Origin: Roseiarcus sp963741845 | Lineage (GTDB): Bacteria > Pseudomonadota > Alphaproteobacteria > Rhizobiales > Beijerinckiaceae | Direction: 5' to 3' | NCBI GenBank assembly: GCA_963741845.1 | Contig: CAVUJV010000023.1 | Location: 248,001-312,000, forward strand | DNA length: 64,000 bases | In this document: piece by piece, positions 36,735 through 47,523 of the stretch | Position numbering within the stretch: the stretch's first letter is position 1 | How the letters are laid out: each line of letters starts with the position of its first letter | Notes under the pieces: generated by a model | The model's database searches: none | What the model saw: the letters and a program-made list of their open reading frames with translations, nothing else | What the model was told of the DNA's origin: nothing | Program-made: the position numbers and the translations under genes

Positions 36735-38819
36735 TCACCGCCACATCGCGCGCATCCGCGCCGCAAGGTCGACGCGCGGCCCGTCGGCGGCGGCGCGCCG
36801 GGGCTCGGGCGCGGCCACGGGCCAGGTCTGCCGGTCGAAGCGCCCGAGGAGCGGCGCCGGGATGAACCGCGTCCGGCTCGCATAGACGCTGCGGTCGCCT
36901 CTCTTCGGCTGGCCATGCACATAGAAGCGCTGGGGCGTGACGAGCGCGAGCTCCTCCTTGGCGCGCGTCATCGCGACATAGAGGAGCCGCCGCTCCTCCT
37001 CGATTTCCTCGGAGGTTCCGGTCGCGAGATCGGAGGGAATGCAGCCGTCGACGCAGTTCAGCACGAATACGGACCGCCATTCCTGGCCCTTGGCGGAATG
37101 GATGGTCGAGAGAATCGCGTAATCCTCGTCGCGGTGCGGCGGGCCCGCCTCGTCGCTGGTCGTGTCCGGCGGGTCGAGCGCGAGGTCGCTCAGGAAACGC
37201 TCGCGCGTCGGGAACGAGGCTGCGATCCGCTCCAGCGCTTCGAGGTCGTTCATGCGGATGGAGGCGTCGTCGTAGCGCATGTCGAGCCGCGGGGAGAGCC
37301 AGGCGACGGCGTCGGCGAGTTCGCCGGGCCAGGGCGAGGCGCGCGCCGCGAGCCGGCGCATGAGCTCCGCGAAGGCCGCAAAGCCCTCGCGCGCCCTCGC
37401 GGGCAGCGTGAGCTTCGCCATCGCCTCGAAGCCGTCGTCCGCCGCGGCGGCCGAAACGATCGTTTCCGCGATCTTCGGGCCGACGCCCGGCAGAAGCTGC
37501 GCCACGCGGAAACCCGCGATCCGGTCGCGCGGATTCTCGGCGAAGCGCATGAGCGCCAGCGCATCCTTCACATGCGCGGCGTCGAGAAATTTCAGGCCGC
37601 CGAATTTGACGAAGGGGATGTTGCGGCGGGTGAGCTCCAGTTCGAGCGCAGCCGAATGATGCGAGGCCCGGAAGAGGACCGCCTGCGACTTCAGCGCCGC
37701 GCCCTTCTCGCGGTTGGCGAGCAGGGCGGTTGCGACGAAGCGGGCCTGATCGGCCTCGTCCGCGACCGTGACGAGGGCAGGGGGCGCGCCATGCTTCCGG
37801 TCGGTCCAAAGCTCTTTCGCGAAGCGCTCGGGCGCGAGCGCGATCACCGCATTGGCGGCGGCGAGGATCGGCGCGGTCGAGCGATAATTGCGGTCGAGCG
37901 TGACGACGCGGGCAGGGGGTTCGAAGCTCTTCGGAAAGTCGAGGATGTTGCGCACGGTCGCGGCGCGAAACGAATAGATCGACTGCGCATCGTCGCCGAC
38001 GACCGTGAGCCCCGCGCCGCCTGGCCTCAGCGCCAGCACGATCGCGCCCTGAAGCGCGTTCGTGTCCTGATATTCGTCGACGAGCAGATGGTCGAAACGG
38101 CCCGCGATCTCGCCCGCAATCCCGGGCTCCGCCAGCATCTGGGCGAAATAGAGCAGGAGGTCGTCGTAATCGAGCACGTTCTGGCGCTGCTTGGCCTCCA
38201 CATAGGCCGCGAACAGGCCGCGCAGCGCCGCCTCATGCGCAGCCGCCCAGGGAAACCATTTGCCGAGCGTCGCGCTCAAGTCCCCGCGCGCATTGACGAC
38301 GCGCGAATAGATCGCAAGGCAGGTCGCCTTGGTGGGAAAGCGCTCGCGCGTCTCGGTGAGGCCGGCCTCGTGGCGCGCCCAGTTCATGAGGTCCGCCGAG
38401 TCCTCCCGGTCGTGGATCGTGAATTGCGGATCGAGGCCGATCCTCGGCGCGTATTCGCGCAGGAGCCGGGCGCCGATCGCGTGGAACGTGCCGGCGTAAG
38501 AGGGGATCGCGGCGGCCGCCGCTTCCGGCGCGAGCTTGCGCGCCAGCAGCCGCTCGACGCGCCGCGAAAGCTCCGCCGCCGCCCGGCGCGAGAAGGTCGC
38601 GAGCATGATCCGCTTCGGATCGGCGCCGGAGAGGATCAGCGCCGCGACCCGGTGCGCGAGCGTCGCGGTCTTGCCGGAGCCCGCGCCCGCGATCACGAGC
38701 AAGGGCCGCGGGTCGCGCGCCTCGCCGAGCCCATGCTCCACGGCGAGCTGCTGCGCGGCGTTGAGCGCGACGGCGGGCGTCTCACGAATCACGGCGAGCG
38801 ACATGGCTGATGGAATCAT
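36735..38819 (-). CDS. UvrD/Rep-family ATP-dependent 3'-5' DNA helicase
   Basis: A roughly 695-residue superfamily 1A helicase. Motif I is GAGSGKTATL. Motif II is LLVDEYQDTN, motif III VVGDDAQSIYSFR and motif IV LDRNYRST. Motifs V-VI are TIHSAKGQEWRSVFVLN and RRLLYVAMTRAKEEL. An HhH-like GVGPKIAETI lies mid-protein. It unwinds DNA in repair or recombination. ATG 38819 is assumed; 38855 and 38804 are also in frame and no ribosome site decides between them. Divergent from the glycosyltransferase gene. Confidence 0.93.
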   Translation of the reverse strand: MIPSAMSLAVIRETPAVALNAAQQLAVEHGLGEARDPRPLLVIAGAGSGKTATLAHRVAALILSGADPKRIMLATFSRRAAAELSRRVERLLARKLAPEAAAAAIPSYAGTFHAIGARLLREYAPRIGLDPQFTIHDREDSADLMNWARHEAGLTETRERFPTKATCLAIYSRVVNARGDLSATLGKWFPWAAAHEAALRGLFAAYVEAKQRQNVLDYDDLLLYFAQMLAEPGIAGEIAGRFDHLLVDEYQDTNALQGAIVLALRPGGAGLTVVGDDAQSIYSFRAATVRNILDFPKSFEPPARVVTLDRNYRSTAPILAAANAVIALAPERFAKELWTDRKHGAPPALVTVADEADQARFVATALLANREKGAALKSQAVLFRASHHSAALELELTRRNIPFVKFGGLKFLDAAHVKDALALMRFAENPRDRIAGFRVAQLLPGVGPKIAETIVSAAAADDGFEAMAKLTLPARAREGFAAFAELMRRLAARASPWPGELADAVAWLSPRLDMRYDDASIRMNDLEALERIAASFPTRERFLSDLALDPPDTTSDEAGPPHRDEDYAILSTIHSAKGQEWRSVFVLNCVDGCIPSDLATGTSEEIEEERRLLYVAMTRAKEELALVTPQRFYVHGQPKRGDRSVYASRTRFIPAPLLGRFDRQTWPVAAPEPRRAAADGPRVDLAARMRAMWR

Positions 38820-38878
38820 GTTTCGCGCTTTGTTCGCAAGAGCCGGCCTGATCATCCGCGCCGCTTGCGCGCCGTCTC

Positions 38879-40222
38879 ATGTTGCGTCGCAAAAAACCGC
38901 TGAACGATTTCGACTGGTCGGCTATATTCGAGCGGGCCGGTTCTCCCGGCGAGCGGACGTTCGGCGAAGAGAGGGATCTGAAGGGCATGGCGTCGGCCGA
39001 TATCGAGGATCAGACATCTGCGGCCGCCGGCCGGCGAGACGCGGTCTTGCCGACCGTTTTCATGCTGCTCCCCCTGCCGGCCACCGGCAAGGGCGTCTCC
39101 TACGGCTGCGCCTCGATCGCGCGGAATCTCGCGAAGATGGCGTTCGTGATCGAACTGTTCACGCCCTACGGGAACGAGACATCGTCCGGCCGATACCGGA
39201 TGACGCAGACGCTGCCGTTTCCGCTTCCCCAGCTTCCCTTTCGCAAGGTCCGGAATCTCGTCTACCGCGTGCTCCGCAGTTTCGCCGTCGCGCGCAACGA
39301 GGCAGCGATGCGGAAGGCGGCGCTCCGCGAGCGCGCGACCGCGCATCGCCTATGTCTGGCCGGAGCCCTCCGCGCTCGACGCTTCAGGCCCTGCGCGGCG
39401 CCGGAATCCCGATCGTGCGCGAGATGATCAATTCCCATGTGGGATCTGCGAAGGCGATCCTCGACGCCGAATACCGCCGACTCGGCTTGCCGCCTGGCCA
39501 TCGTCATTACGGACGCCGCCATCGAGACGGAGCTGACGATCGCTCGAGCCTCTCCGACTATGTCTTCTGTTCGAACCCCCTTTCCGAAAAGTCGGTCATC
39601 GACGCTGGCGTTCCCCCGGCCAAGGTACGATCGGTGAGCTTCGGGTGGGATCCCGCGCGTTTCGTAGGCGAGGGGCGGGCGCTGAGCCCGATCGACGGAG
39701 CGACCTTCCTCTATGTCGGGCTCATCTGCGTGCGCAAGGGCGCGCATCTCATCCTGCGCTATTGGGCGGAAAGCGGAATTCGCGGGACGGCTGGTGATGG
39801 TCGGGACGATGGAGCCGGCCGTCGAGAAGGTCTGCGCCGAATATCTCCGGCGCGACGACGTGATAATCGTCAACTATACGCCGAACATCGGCGATTATTA
39901 CCGTTCGGCGGATGTCTTCGTATTTCCCACGCTCGAAGAGGGCGGGCCGCAGGTCACCTACGAGGCGGCGGGGTGCGGGTTGCCGTTGATCGTCTCCCCG
40001 ATGGGCGCGGCGCGCGTCGCCGACGCATCAACCGGCCATGTGGTCGATCCGCACGACCAGCAGGGCTGGATCGAGGCCATGCGCGCGCTCGCTGAGGACT
40101 TGGAGGCCCGCCGGCGCTTCGGGGCGCAGGCGAAGAGGGAAGCCTTCAAATACACGTGGCCTGAGGTCAGCAGGATGCGCGGCGAACTCTTCGAGGAAAT
40201 CGGGCGCAACAGCCGTCGATAA
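38879..40222 (+). pseudogene. Glycosyltransferase, GT4-like, broken by several frameshifts
   Basis: A roughly 448-residue group 1 glycosyltransferase split into at least five frame pieces. From ATG 38879 it reads to RATAHR (about 39340). RIAYVWPEPSA, TLQALRGAGIPIVREMINSHVG, ITDAAIETEL, DYVFCSNPLSEKSVIDAGVP and FAGRLVMVGTMEPAVEKV then follow in shifting frames. The C-terminal donor-binding part is intact: FVFPTLEEGGPQVTYEAAGCGLP with the E-x7-E pair. Breaks lie near 39340, 39390, 39505, 39550 and 39776. Net length is a multiple of three. Acceptor and donor are unknown. Confidence 0.75.
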
Positions 40223-40615
40223 TCTCTCTGGGGTCTTTACTCGCCCAAGCTCAACGCCGGAGCCACCCGCGTGTCGCCGTCGCTGTGCACGGCATAGAGC
40301 AGCCCGAGCGGGTTCCTTTCCTTTTGGAGAAACGCGTGAGGACTGCGAGGGCCGCAGGGCGCATGGTTCTGTTGACGTCGACAGCCTGGCGCTGCGCGGG
40401 ATCGCGACACGCGACCCTGGGTTCTCGACGAGATTCGCCGGCGTCCTTCTGCGGAGAGGCTTATTGACAATTGTCGCACTCTTCTGTCACTTGTGCGGAG
40501 TTGGCGTCGGAGCCTTTTTTCGGAGCACGATGCCGTCCGTCAGAGCGACGACGCCCGAATGCGCGCGGCGCAAGCGTCCGGCGGAAGAACAAGCGAACGG
40601 GATCAGGAGGAAACA
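40223..40615. promoter_or_regulatory. Promoter region of the polyol operon
   Basis: 393 bases without a convincing gene, upstream of the ABC importer. TTGACA at 40464-40469 is a perfect -35 box, while the -10 at the expected distance (TCACTT, 40487-40492) is poor, as expected for an activated promoter. GACAATTGTC at 40466-40475 is a perfect 10-bp palindrome overlapping the -35. It is a candidate operator for the SorC regulator. A short minus-strand frame at 40237-40479 is not supported. Confidence 0.5.
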
Positions 40616-41987
40616 ATGAAGCATTTCGCAGCCGCGCTGGGCGCCTTCGCCCTTGCGGCGGTTTCAAGCGCCGCCTTCGCCGCCGACTATGAAAAGGCGG
40701 TCGCTGACTCCGTCGGCTCCTTCGCCACAGGGGGCGAATTTTCAGGCGTCACGCTGAACGTCGCCTGCCGTCGGCTGCCGGCGATGGATTTCATCTTCGC
40801 CCACAAGGATCTGTTCGAGAAGGCGACCGGCGCGACGATCAAGCTCACGAATTATCCGGAGAACGATCTGCGCAGCAAGATCGTCGCCGACGCCTCCAAT
40901 CACGTCGGCGGCTTTCAGGTCTACTGCCTCGACAACAACTACATTCCGCTGTTCGCCTCGAACAAATGGGTCCAGCGGCTCGATTCCGCGATCAAGCCCG
41001 CCTACAAGCTCGACGACATCTTCGACAGCCTGAAGACGTCCTATTCCTGGCAGGGCGCGCTCTACGGATTGCCGATCTATTCCGAGGTGACGATCCTCTA
41101 CTATCGCAAGGACCTGCTTGACGCCGCCGGAATCCGAGCCGCCCAAGACTCTCGACGAGCTCGAAGCCGCGGCCGCCAAGCTGACCAAGCCGCCGCAGGT
41201 GTTCGGCATCGCGCTCCGCGGCCTCCGCGGCGAGGGCATGAACGTCTATACGTGGACCGAGTGGATGCGGTCCTACGGCGCGAATTTCCTGGATCCCAAG
41301 ATGCATCCGGCATTCAACTCGCCGGAAGCGGTCGAGGGCACGGAGCACTATTCCAAGCTCATCAACAAATACGGAGCTCCGGGCAACGGCACCTGGGGCT
41401 GGGACAAGGTCTCGTCGGCCTTCGCCTCCGGCCGCGTGGCGATGATCGTCGAATCGACGGCGTTCTATCCGGTCTTCAATGATCCGAAGCAGTCGAGCGT
41501 CGCCGGCAAGGTCGGCTACGCTGTCGTCCCGGCAGGCCCGAAGGGAGCGTTCCCCGCGAACTATTCGATTGGTCTGGCGATTCCCTCGACGGTCGACCCG
41601 AACAGCAAGACTTTCCAGGCTGCGGCCGCCTTCCTCCAGTGGGCGACTTCGAAGGAGATGGAGTTTGCGCGCACCGACAAGGACATCGGCAATGAAGATC
41701 GCAAGTCGGTCAACCAGTCGGATCTGCTGAAGAGCAAGATCGACGCGGGCTATATCAAGGCCGTGTCGGACGGTCAGGCGATCACCAAGACGCAATATCG
41801 TCCGATGATCCCCCAGTGGCGCGAGATGGGCGACATCATCGGCGCGGAGATCGAAGCCTCGTTCACCGGCGGCAAGTCCGCCAAGGACGCGCTCTCGGCC
41901 GCCGCGGAGCAGGTGACGTCCCGCTTCAAGGAACAGGGGCTGCTCGATACGCCGCGCGCTTATCCGGAGGTGTTCCCGGACAAGTAA
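40616..41987 (+). CDS. Extracellular solute-binding protein of a sugar/polyol ABC importer, one frameshift
   Basis: A roughly 457-residue family 1 solute-binding protein. It has a signal peptide to about residue 23 (ALAAVSSAAFA), a paired binding fold with LNVACRRLPAMDFIF, WQGALYGLPIYSEVTILYYRKDLL and, after an extra base at about 41134, PPKTLDELEAAAAKL and FGIALRGLRGEGMNVYTW. The end GLLDTPRAYPEVFPDK is complete. AGGAGGAAACA before ATG 40616 is a strong site. The protein delivers ligand to the two permeases downstream. Family members bind maltose, sorbitol, glycerol or glycerol-phosphate, and the operon favours a polyol. Confidence 0.87.
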
Positions 41988-42006
41988 GCCGATGTCGAAG
42001 ACGTCC

Positions 42007-42030
42007 GGAGCCCGCCTTGGGGCGGGCTCC
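42007..42030 (+). terminator. Intra-operon hairpin after the binding-protein gene
   Basis: GGAGCCCGCC (42007-42016), a TTGG loop and GGCGGGCTCC (42021-42030) form a perfect 10-bp stem 20 bases past the binding-protein stop, with no U-run. Such hairpins often protect the upstream message, or partly stop transcription, so that the binding protein is made in excess of its permeases. Confidence 0.65.
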
Positions 42031-42070
42031 GTGTCCTCGCTGCCCGCCTCCGTTCCTCCCGTGTAAACTC

Positions 42071-43012
42071 ATGAACGCGACCGCCGTGTCCTCCCGCAGA
42101 GTTGTCGCCGCCTCGCGCAAGGTTCGGCGCGAACGGGGCGAGCTCCTCCGATGGCTCGTCCCGCTGCCCGGTTTCCTGTTGCTGCTGGCGCTCACGCTGC
42201 CGCCGTTCGTGTACGGACTCTACCTGGCCTTCGTGAATGTCGACATCACGGTGCCCGATCGCGCCGTGCGCTTCATTGGCGTCGACAATTTTCGCGAGGT
42301 GCTGTTTACGAGCGGCGGCCTCAATGCGATTTTCAATACGCTCGTCCTTTCTTTCGGATCCACCCTGCTGTCGGTCGCGATCGGACTTGTGACTGCCTAT
42401 CTGATCGCGCTCTATGCCGGGCGGCTGTCGTCCTTCATTGTCGTCTTCGTCCTCATTCCCCTTTCCGTCTCTCCGGTCGCCGTCGCGCTCGTGTTCTCGC
42501 TGATGCTCGACCCGCTGTACGGGCCCATTCCCCAGATCTCCTACGCGCTCACCGGCGCGCTGATCGCGCCCACCGCGAACGAGATCGGCGCCCGCGTCGT
42601 CATCATTCTCCTGCAGGCCTGGCAATGGTCGCCGATTGCGGTGATCCTTCTGCTCGGCGGCATCCAGAGCCTGCCGCGCGAACCGATCGAGGCGGCGCTG
42701 ATCGACGGCGCTACGCTGTTCCAGACAATTCGGCGCGTCCATATGCCTCTGCTGCGGCCGCTGCTCGCCGTCACGACGATTTTCGAATTCATTCTCTGCA
42801 GTCAGGTGTTCGCGGCGACGCAGCTTCTCACCAATGGCGGCCCCGGCATTTCGACCGTCGACCTGTCGCTCTACATCTACAAGGTCGGCATCGCCGAGGG
42901 CGGTCGCGTTTCGGTGGCGGCCGCGGCGGGAATCGTCGCGCTTCTGATCGGCCTTGTCAGCACCGCTCTTTGGCTGCGGGTCACGCGTTGGGAGACGGAG
43001 ATCTACCGATGA
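42071..43012 (+). CDS. Sugar/polyol ABC transporter permease (MalF/UgpA type)
   Basis: A 313-residue inner-membrane permease with six helices. The N-terminus is basic (SRKVRRERGELLRW), followed by LVPLPGFLLLLALTLPPFVYGLYLAF. The EAA loop EAALIDGATLFQTIRRVHMPLL near residue 215 is the ATPase contact. Open and intact, unlike its downstream neighbours. ATG 42071 is used. The stop overlaps the next permease start by four bases (ATGA). Confidence 0.92.
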   Translation: MNATAVSSRRVVAASRKVRRERGELLRWLVPLPGFLLLLALTLPPFVYGLYLAFVNVDITVPDRAVRFIGVDNFREVLFTSGGLNAIFNTLVLSFGSTLLSVAIGLVTAYLIALYAGRLSSFIVVFVLIPLSVSPVAVALVFSLMLDPLYGPIPQISYALTGALIAPTANEIGARVVIILLQAWQWSPIAVILLLGGIQSLPREPIEAALIDGATLFQTIRRVHMPLLRPLLAVTTIFEFILCSQVFAATQLLTNGGPGISTVDLSLYIYKVGIAEGGRVSVAAAAGIVALLIGLVSTALWLRVTRWETEIYR

Positions 43013-43875
43013 GCGGCGCTGCGGGCTCCGACATTTCGGCGGTCGCTTCGCTCGGCGGCGGCCGGCTCGGCGTATGGGTCGGGCGCATCGTGCTCGGCTG
43101 TATTCTGGCGGTGTGGATCGCGCCCCTCTATTGGCTCGTCAACACCGCCTTCAAGGTCAAGGTCCAGATCCAGAGTCCCGCTCCGATCTGGTTTCCCAAC
43201 CCGGTCACATTCGAAAACATGCAGTGGGTGTTCGAGAATCTCGACCCCTCGGCCTTCACGCGAAGCCTGCGCGTCGTGGCGATCTCGGTCGCCATAGCGA
43301 TGCTGCTCGGCCCGAGCATGGCTTATGCGCTTTCCCGCTTCCATACGCGATGGAACGGTCAGATCGAGAACTGGATCATCTCGACGCGCATGACGCCGCC
43401 GGCCGCGATGATCATGCCTTTCTATTTTCTCGCGCTTCGCGCCCATCTGCTCAATAGCGAGTTCGGCCTCATCATCCTCTACATCGCCATCAACCTGCCC
43501 CTCACGGTCTGGATGATGCTCGCGTTCCTGCGCTCCATTCCGGTGGATTCCGAGGAGGCGGCCTATATCGACGGATGCGGTCCATGGCAGGCGTTCTTCC
43601 GCATCGTTCTGCCGATGATGCGGCCCTCGATCATCTCCGGCGGGCTTCTCGTTGTCATCCTGACGTGGAACGAGTTCTTCATCGCTTTCATCCTGATGTC
43701 GTCGAACATCACCTTTCCGGTCCAGGTCGGCAGCTTCCTCGCGGTGGGCCTCAATCCGGAATACGGGCATATGGCGGCCGCTGGTCTGCTGTTGTCTTTG
43801 CCGCCGATAATCCTCGCCATCATTTTCCGGAAGTCCCTGCTGACCGGCGTCCACGCCTTCGCAGGCGGAAAGTAG
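43009..43875 (+). CDS. Sugar/polyol ABC transporter permease (MalG/UgpE type)
   Basis: A 288-residue permease with six helices. LAVWIAPLYWLVNTAFK opens the first helix. The EAA loop reads EEAAYIDGCGPWQAFFRIVLPMM, and the end RKSLLTGVHAFAGGK is the classic MalG-type C-terminus. It is coupled to the upstream permease by an ATGA overlap and pairs with it to form the channel. The frame is intact. Confidence 0.93.
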   Translation: MSGAAGSDISAVASLGGGRLGVWVGRIVLGCILAVWIAPLYWLVNTAFKVKVQIQSPAPIWFPNPVTFENMQWVFENLDPSAFTRSLRVVAISVAIAMLLGPSMAYALSRFHTRWNGQIENWIISTRMTPPAAMIMPFYFLALRAHLLNSEFGLIILYIAINLPLTVWMMLAFLRSIPVDSEEAAYIDGCGPWQAFFRIVLPMMRPSIISGGLLVVILTWNEFFIAFILMSSNITFPVQVGSFLAVGLNPEYGHMAAAGLLLSLPPIILAIIFRKSLLTGVHAFAGGK

Positions 43876-43910
43876 CCTGGCCTTTCATCACGACTGCTCA
43901 CGAGACGCTT

Positions 43911-44982
43911 ATGGCCTCCGTCGAAATACAGAACGTTCGCAAGTCCTACGGGCCGCTGGAGGTCGTGCATGGCGTTTCGCTCGACATTCCAGACGGCGCT
44001 TTCGTCGTGCTGCTGGACCGTCGGGTTGCGGAAAGTCGACCCTGCTGCGGATGATCGCCGGGTTGGAAAAGGTGACGTCCGGCGACATCAGGATCGGCGG
44101 GCGCGTCGTCAACGACGTCCACCCGAAGGATCGCGACATCGCGATGGTGTTTCAGAACTATGCGCTCTACGCGCATATGACCGTATTCGACAACATGTCC
44201 TTCTCGATGAGCCTGCGGAAGGCGCCGCAAGCGGAGATCGAGAAGCAGGTCAGATGGGCCTCGTCGATCCTCGGGCTGGACCCCTACCTCGAACGGTTGC
44301 CGCGTCAGCTTTCCGGCGGTCAGCGCCAGCGCGTGGCCATGGGCCGCGCGATCGTCCGCAACCGGCGGTGTTCCTGTTCGACGAGCCGCTTTCGAACCTC
44401 GACGCGAAGCTGCGTGTGCAGATGCGGACGGAGATCAAGGAACTCCATCAGCGGCTAGGCACGACGACGGTCTATGTGACGCACGACCAGATCGAGGCGA
44501 TGACGATGGCCGACGTGATCGTGATCCTTCGGGACGGCGTGATCGAGCAAGTGGGGAAGCCGATGGAAATCTACGACAGTCCCGCCAATCTCTTCGTCGC
44601 GGAATTCATCGGTTCGCCGGCCATGAACCTCATGCACGGCGAGATGGTGGGCGGCGACGGGGCGTCCCAAGGTGCACCTCGGGGAGGGACTGGTCCTCGA
44701 CGCTCCCCCGGGCAGCGAGACTCAGCCCGGACAGAAGGTCGTGCTCGGCATCCGGCCGGAGCATCTGCGGCCGGCCAAAGGCCCCGGCCTTCGCGCGACG
44801 TGAACGTGCTCGAGCCGACCGGCGCGGAAACGCATATCTACGCGAAGCTTGGACAGACGGAGGTCTGCGCGATCACCAGCGAGCGCCTGCCGCTTCGGGC
44901 GGGCGAGACCGCCATGCTGACCTTCCCGCCGGAACGCGCGCATCTTTTCGATGCGGCCAGCGGGGTCGCCATTCGTGGCTAG
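43911..44982 (+). pseudogene. Sugar/polyol ABC transporter ATP-binding protein (UgpC/MalK type), four frameshifts
   Basis: A roughly 357-residue ATPase of the MalK/UgpC group. ATG 43911 opens MASVEIQNVRKSYG. A missing base at about 44019 breaks Walker A; restored, it reads GPSGCGKSTLLRMIAGLE. The signature LSGGQRQRVAMGRAIVRN is intact. A missing base at about 44362 precedes FLFDEPLSNLDAKLR (Walker B). Two further shifts at about 44668 and 44797 flank VHLGEGLVLDAPPG and RPEHLRPAKG, after which the OB-like regulatory domain ends HLFDAASGVAIRG. All motifs exist but no single frame does. Confidence 0.85.
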
Positions 44983-46018
44983 GATCGCGATCCTCGGCGC
45001 GGGCGTGATGGGGTCGGCGATGGCCGTTCCCGCCGGGGAACTCGGCCACGACATCGAGCTCGTCGGCACGCATCTTGACGAGACGATCATTCGCTCGGTG
45101 TCGGGCAATGGCCAGCATCCCCGCCTTGGCCTCACGTTGCCTCAAACGGTTCACGCGCGGCGCTGGACCGAATTCGCTCCGTCATGGCGGAAGCCCCCGA
45201 TCTCCTGGTGCTCGGCGTGTCGTCGGCGGGAGTCGGCTGGGCGATCGAGCGGATCGCCGAATCGATGCGATCTCCAGTCCCAATCCTCATGATCACCAAG
45301 GGCCTCGCGCCGAACGGCGAGACCCTCGAGGCGCTGCCCAATGTCGTGCGTCGCGGAATCAAGGCGCGGCCCGGATTCGAACCGAAGGTCTTTGCCGTCG
45401 GCGGCCCGTGCATCGCCGGAGAGCTCGCCGCGGCGCGGCCGACCCGCGTGGTCATCACGGGAGACATGGCCGAGAGCGCGCAGGAAGCGGCGGCCCTGTT
45501 CGCCGCGCCATTCTACCATGCAGCGTCAGCGACGACCTGATCGGCGTCGAGATCTGCGCGGCCTTCAAGAATTTCTATGCGCTCGCCGTCGGGGCCGCCG
45601 CAGGCCGGCTCGAAGGGCAAGGGCGCGCGGAGAACGGCGCGGAGATGCATAATGTCGCAGCCGGGCTGTTCACCCAGGCGATCTCCGAAATGGAGACGCT
45701 GGTCGAGGCGCATGGGGGCAATTCCGCACCGTCGCCGGATTCGCGGGCGCGGGCGACCTCTATGTCACCTGCATGGCCGGACGAAACAGCCGCATGGGCC
45801 GCCTGCTCGGCCTCGGCCGCCCTTATAGCGAGGCGAAGGCCAAGGAAATGCCGGACGATACCGTCGAGGGGGCGGAACTCGCGCGCGCGCTCGGTCCGAC
45901 GCTGGAACTCATGGTCGAGAGCGGCCGATTGCCCCGGGAGCGCTGCCGCTGATGGGCGCGGTGTCTGGCCGCCGTCAATCGCGACCCGCCGCTCGCCTTG
46001 GATTTCTCGCGGTTTTGA
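44975..46018 (+). pseudogene. GpsA-like NAD(P)-dependent glycerol-3-phosphate dehydrogenase, several frameshifts
   Basis: A GpsA-family dehydrogenase of about 348 codons, overlapping the ATPase stop from GTG 44975. RIAILGAGVMGSAMAVP is the Rossmann start. After a shift near 45165 come LLVLGVSSAGVGWAIE, ITKGLAPNGETL and VGGPCIAGELAA. After about 45525 comes LIGVEICAAFKNFYALAVGAAAG, with the catalytic lysine in AAFKNF. After about 45725 come VAGFAGAGDLYVTCMAGRNSRMGRLLG and the end AAVNRDPPLALDFSRF. The AFKNFYALAVG block differs from housekeeping GpsA (GALKNVIA), so another polyol phosphate may be the substrate. Confidence 0.82.
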
Positions 46019-46112
46019 GCGCGGGCTGCAAGGGCGCGCAGGAACGCTCAGGTCCGCGTTTGACAAATGTTATGACGATGTGGCATTTGTTCGAAAAAGG
46101 GGAACAGACGAG

Positions 46113-47523
46113 ATGACGGCAAATATCCGTCTCAAGCCTCCCGAGGGCGGGTGGAATGCGCTGATCGACGAGATCGTCGCCGGCCGCTGGCGTAACCCGC
46201 AAACCGGCGAGATCGCGCGCGTCCCTTACGAATCCGTCGTGCTCGCGCCCTCGCTGGAGGGCCGCGAAGCCGAACTCGTCGGCGCGCTGAGGCTCGGGTC
46301 GCGCTTCGCCGTCGTTTGCGACGAGGCGACGCGGGCGGCGATGGGCGCGCGCGTCGCCAAAGCGCTGCGGGGGCTGGGGCCGGTCGAGGAGATCGTGCTC
46401 GACCATCCGCACGCCGACATGGGCGAGGTCGAGCGGCTGACGGAGAAGCTGGCGGGATTCGAGGGCGTCATCGCCGTGGGGTCGGGCACGATCAACGATC
46501 TCTGCAAATATGTCACCGGCCTCAACGGCCGCCGCTACGCCGTGTTCGGCACGGCCGCCTCGATGAACGGCTACACCTCGACTACCGCCTCGATGACGCT
46601 GCCGAGCGGCCTCAAGGTGTCCTTGCCCTCGCATGGGCCGAGCGGCGTTTTCTCGACCTTTCCGTGAGCGCCGCCGCGCCGAAGCATCTGGCCGCGGCGG
46701 GCTTCGGCGATTGTCTCGTCCGCTCGGTGGCGCAGATCGATTGGTGGATGTCGCATCGCCTGCTCGGCACCGCCTACACCGACCTGCCTTATCTGCTGAC
46801 GACGCCGGATGAGATCGCGCTCAACGCGCGCGCGGCGATCTTCCCAAAGGCGACGTCGCGGCGGTCGGCTATCTGCATCGGGTGCTGACATTGTGCGGCT
46901 TCGGCGTCTCCTTCACCGGCGTCTCCAATCACGGCTCGATGGGCGAACATCAGATCTCGCATTACATCGATTGTTTCGCCGGGCCCCGCCATCCCGGCAC
47001 TTTGCACGGCCAGCAGGTCGGCGTCGCGACGCTGACGCTGGCGAGATTGCAGCAGAAAATGCTCGCCAGCGAAGCGCCGCCCGTTGTGCGGGCGACGAAG
47101 ATCGACGCAGCCGACATGGCGCGACGCATGGGCGCGGAAGTCGCTCAGGGCTGTCTGGCGGAATTCGCCAAGAAAGCGTTCGACGCCGAGGGCGCGCGCG
47201 CCTTCAACGCGCGGTGGAGAAGCTATGGCCCGAGCTGCGGCGCGAGTGCATGGCCTTCGCGCTCGACCCGTCACGGAGATGGAGCGCCTGTTGCGCGCCA
47301 GCGGCGGGGGGCCGACGACGGCGGGCGAACTCGGCCTCGGCGAGGGCTTCTATCGCGAGGCGGTCGTGCATTGCCGGGAGATGCGCAACCGCTTCTCGTT
47401 CCTCGACATCGCCGCCGACGCCGGGGGGTTCTCGAAGCCTTCGCGCAAGGGGAAACCTGGAAATGCGCCCGCTCGCGGAACTCGCGCAGGCGGACGGGGG
47501 TGGCGCGTGCGTACTGGTGCTGA
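46113..47523 (+). pseudogene. sn-Glycerol-1-phosphate dehydrogenase (EgsA/AraM family), several frameshifts
   Basis: An iron- or zinc-dependent dehydrogenase interconverting DHAP and sn-glycerol-1-phosphate. ATG 46113 opens MTANIRLKPPEGG. VAVGSGTINDLCKYVTG is the NAD site, and FGTAASMNGYTSTTASMTL is the family core. A lost T at about 46655 precedes LDLSVSAAAPKHLAAAGFGDC and SVAQIDWWMSHRLLG. After about 46850 come LTLCGFGVSFTGVSNHGSMGEHQISHYID, with metal-binding His residues, and LHGQQVGVATL. Further shifts follow near 47215 and 47275. The true stop is uncertain; it should lie near 47470, just before the HAD gene start. Confidence 0.83.

Noticed and set aside
36654..38810. 718-codon open frame on the plus strand
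   Set aside because: Antisense to the UvrD-like helicase, whose motifs I-VI are complete on the minus strand.
40237..40479. 80-codon minus-strand open frame in the operon promoter region
   Set aside because: No ribosome site and no recognisable family; it overlaps the probable -35 box and operator.
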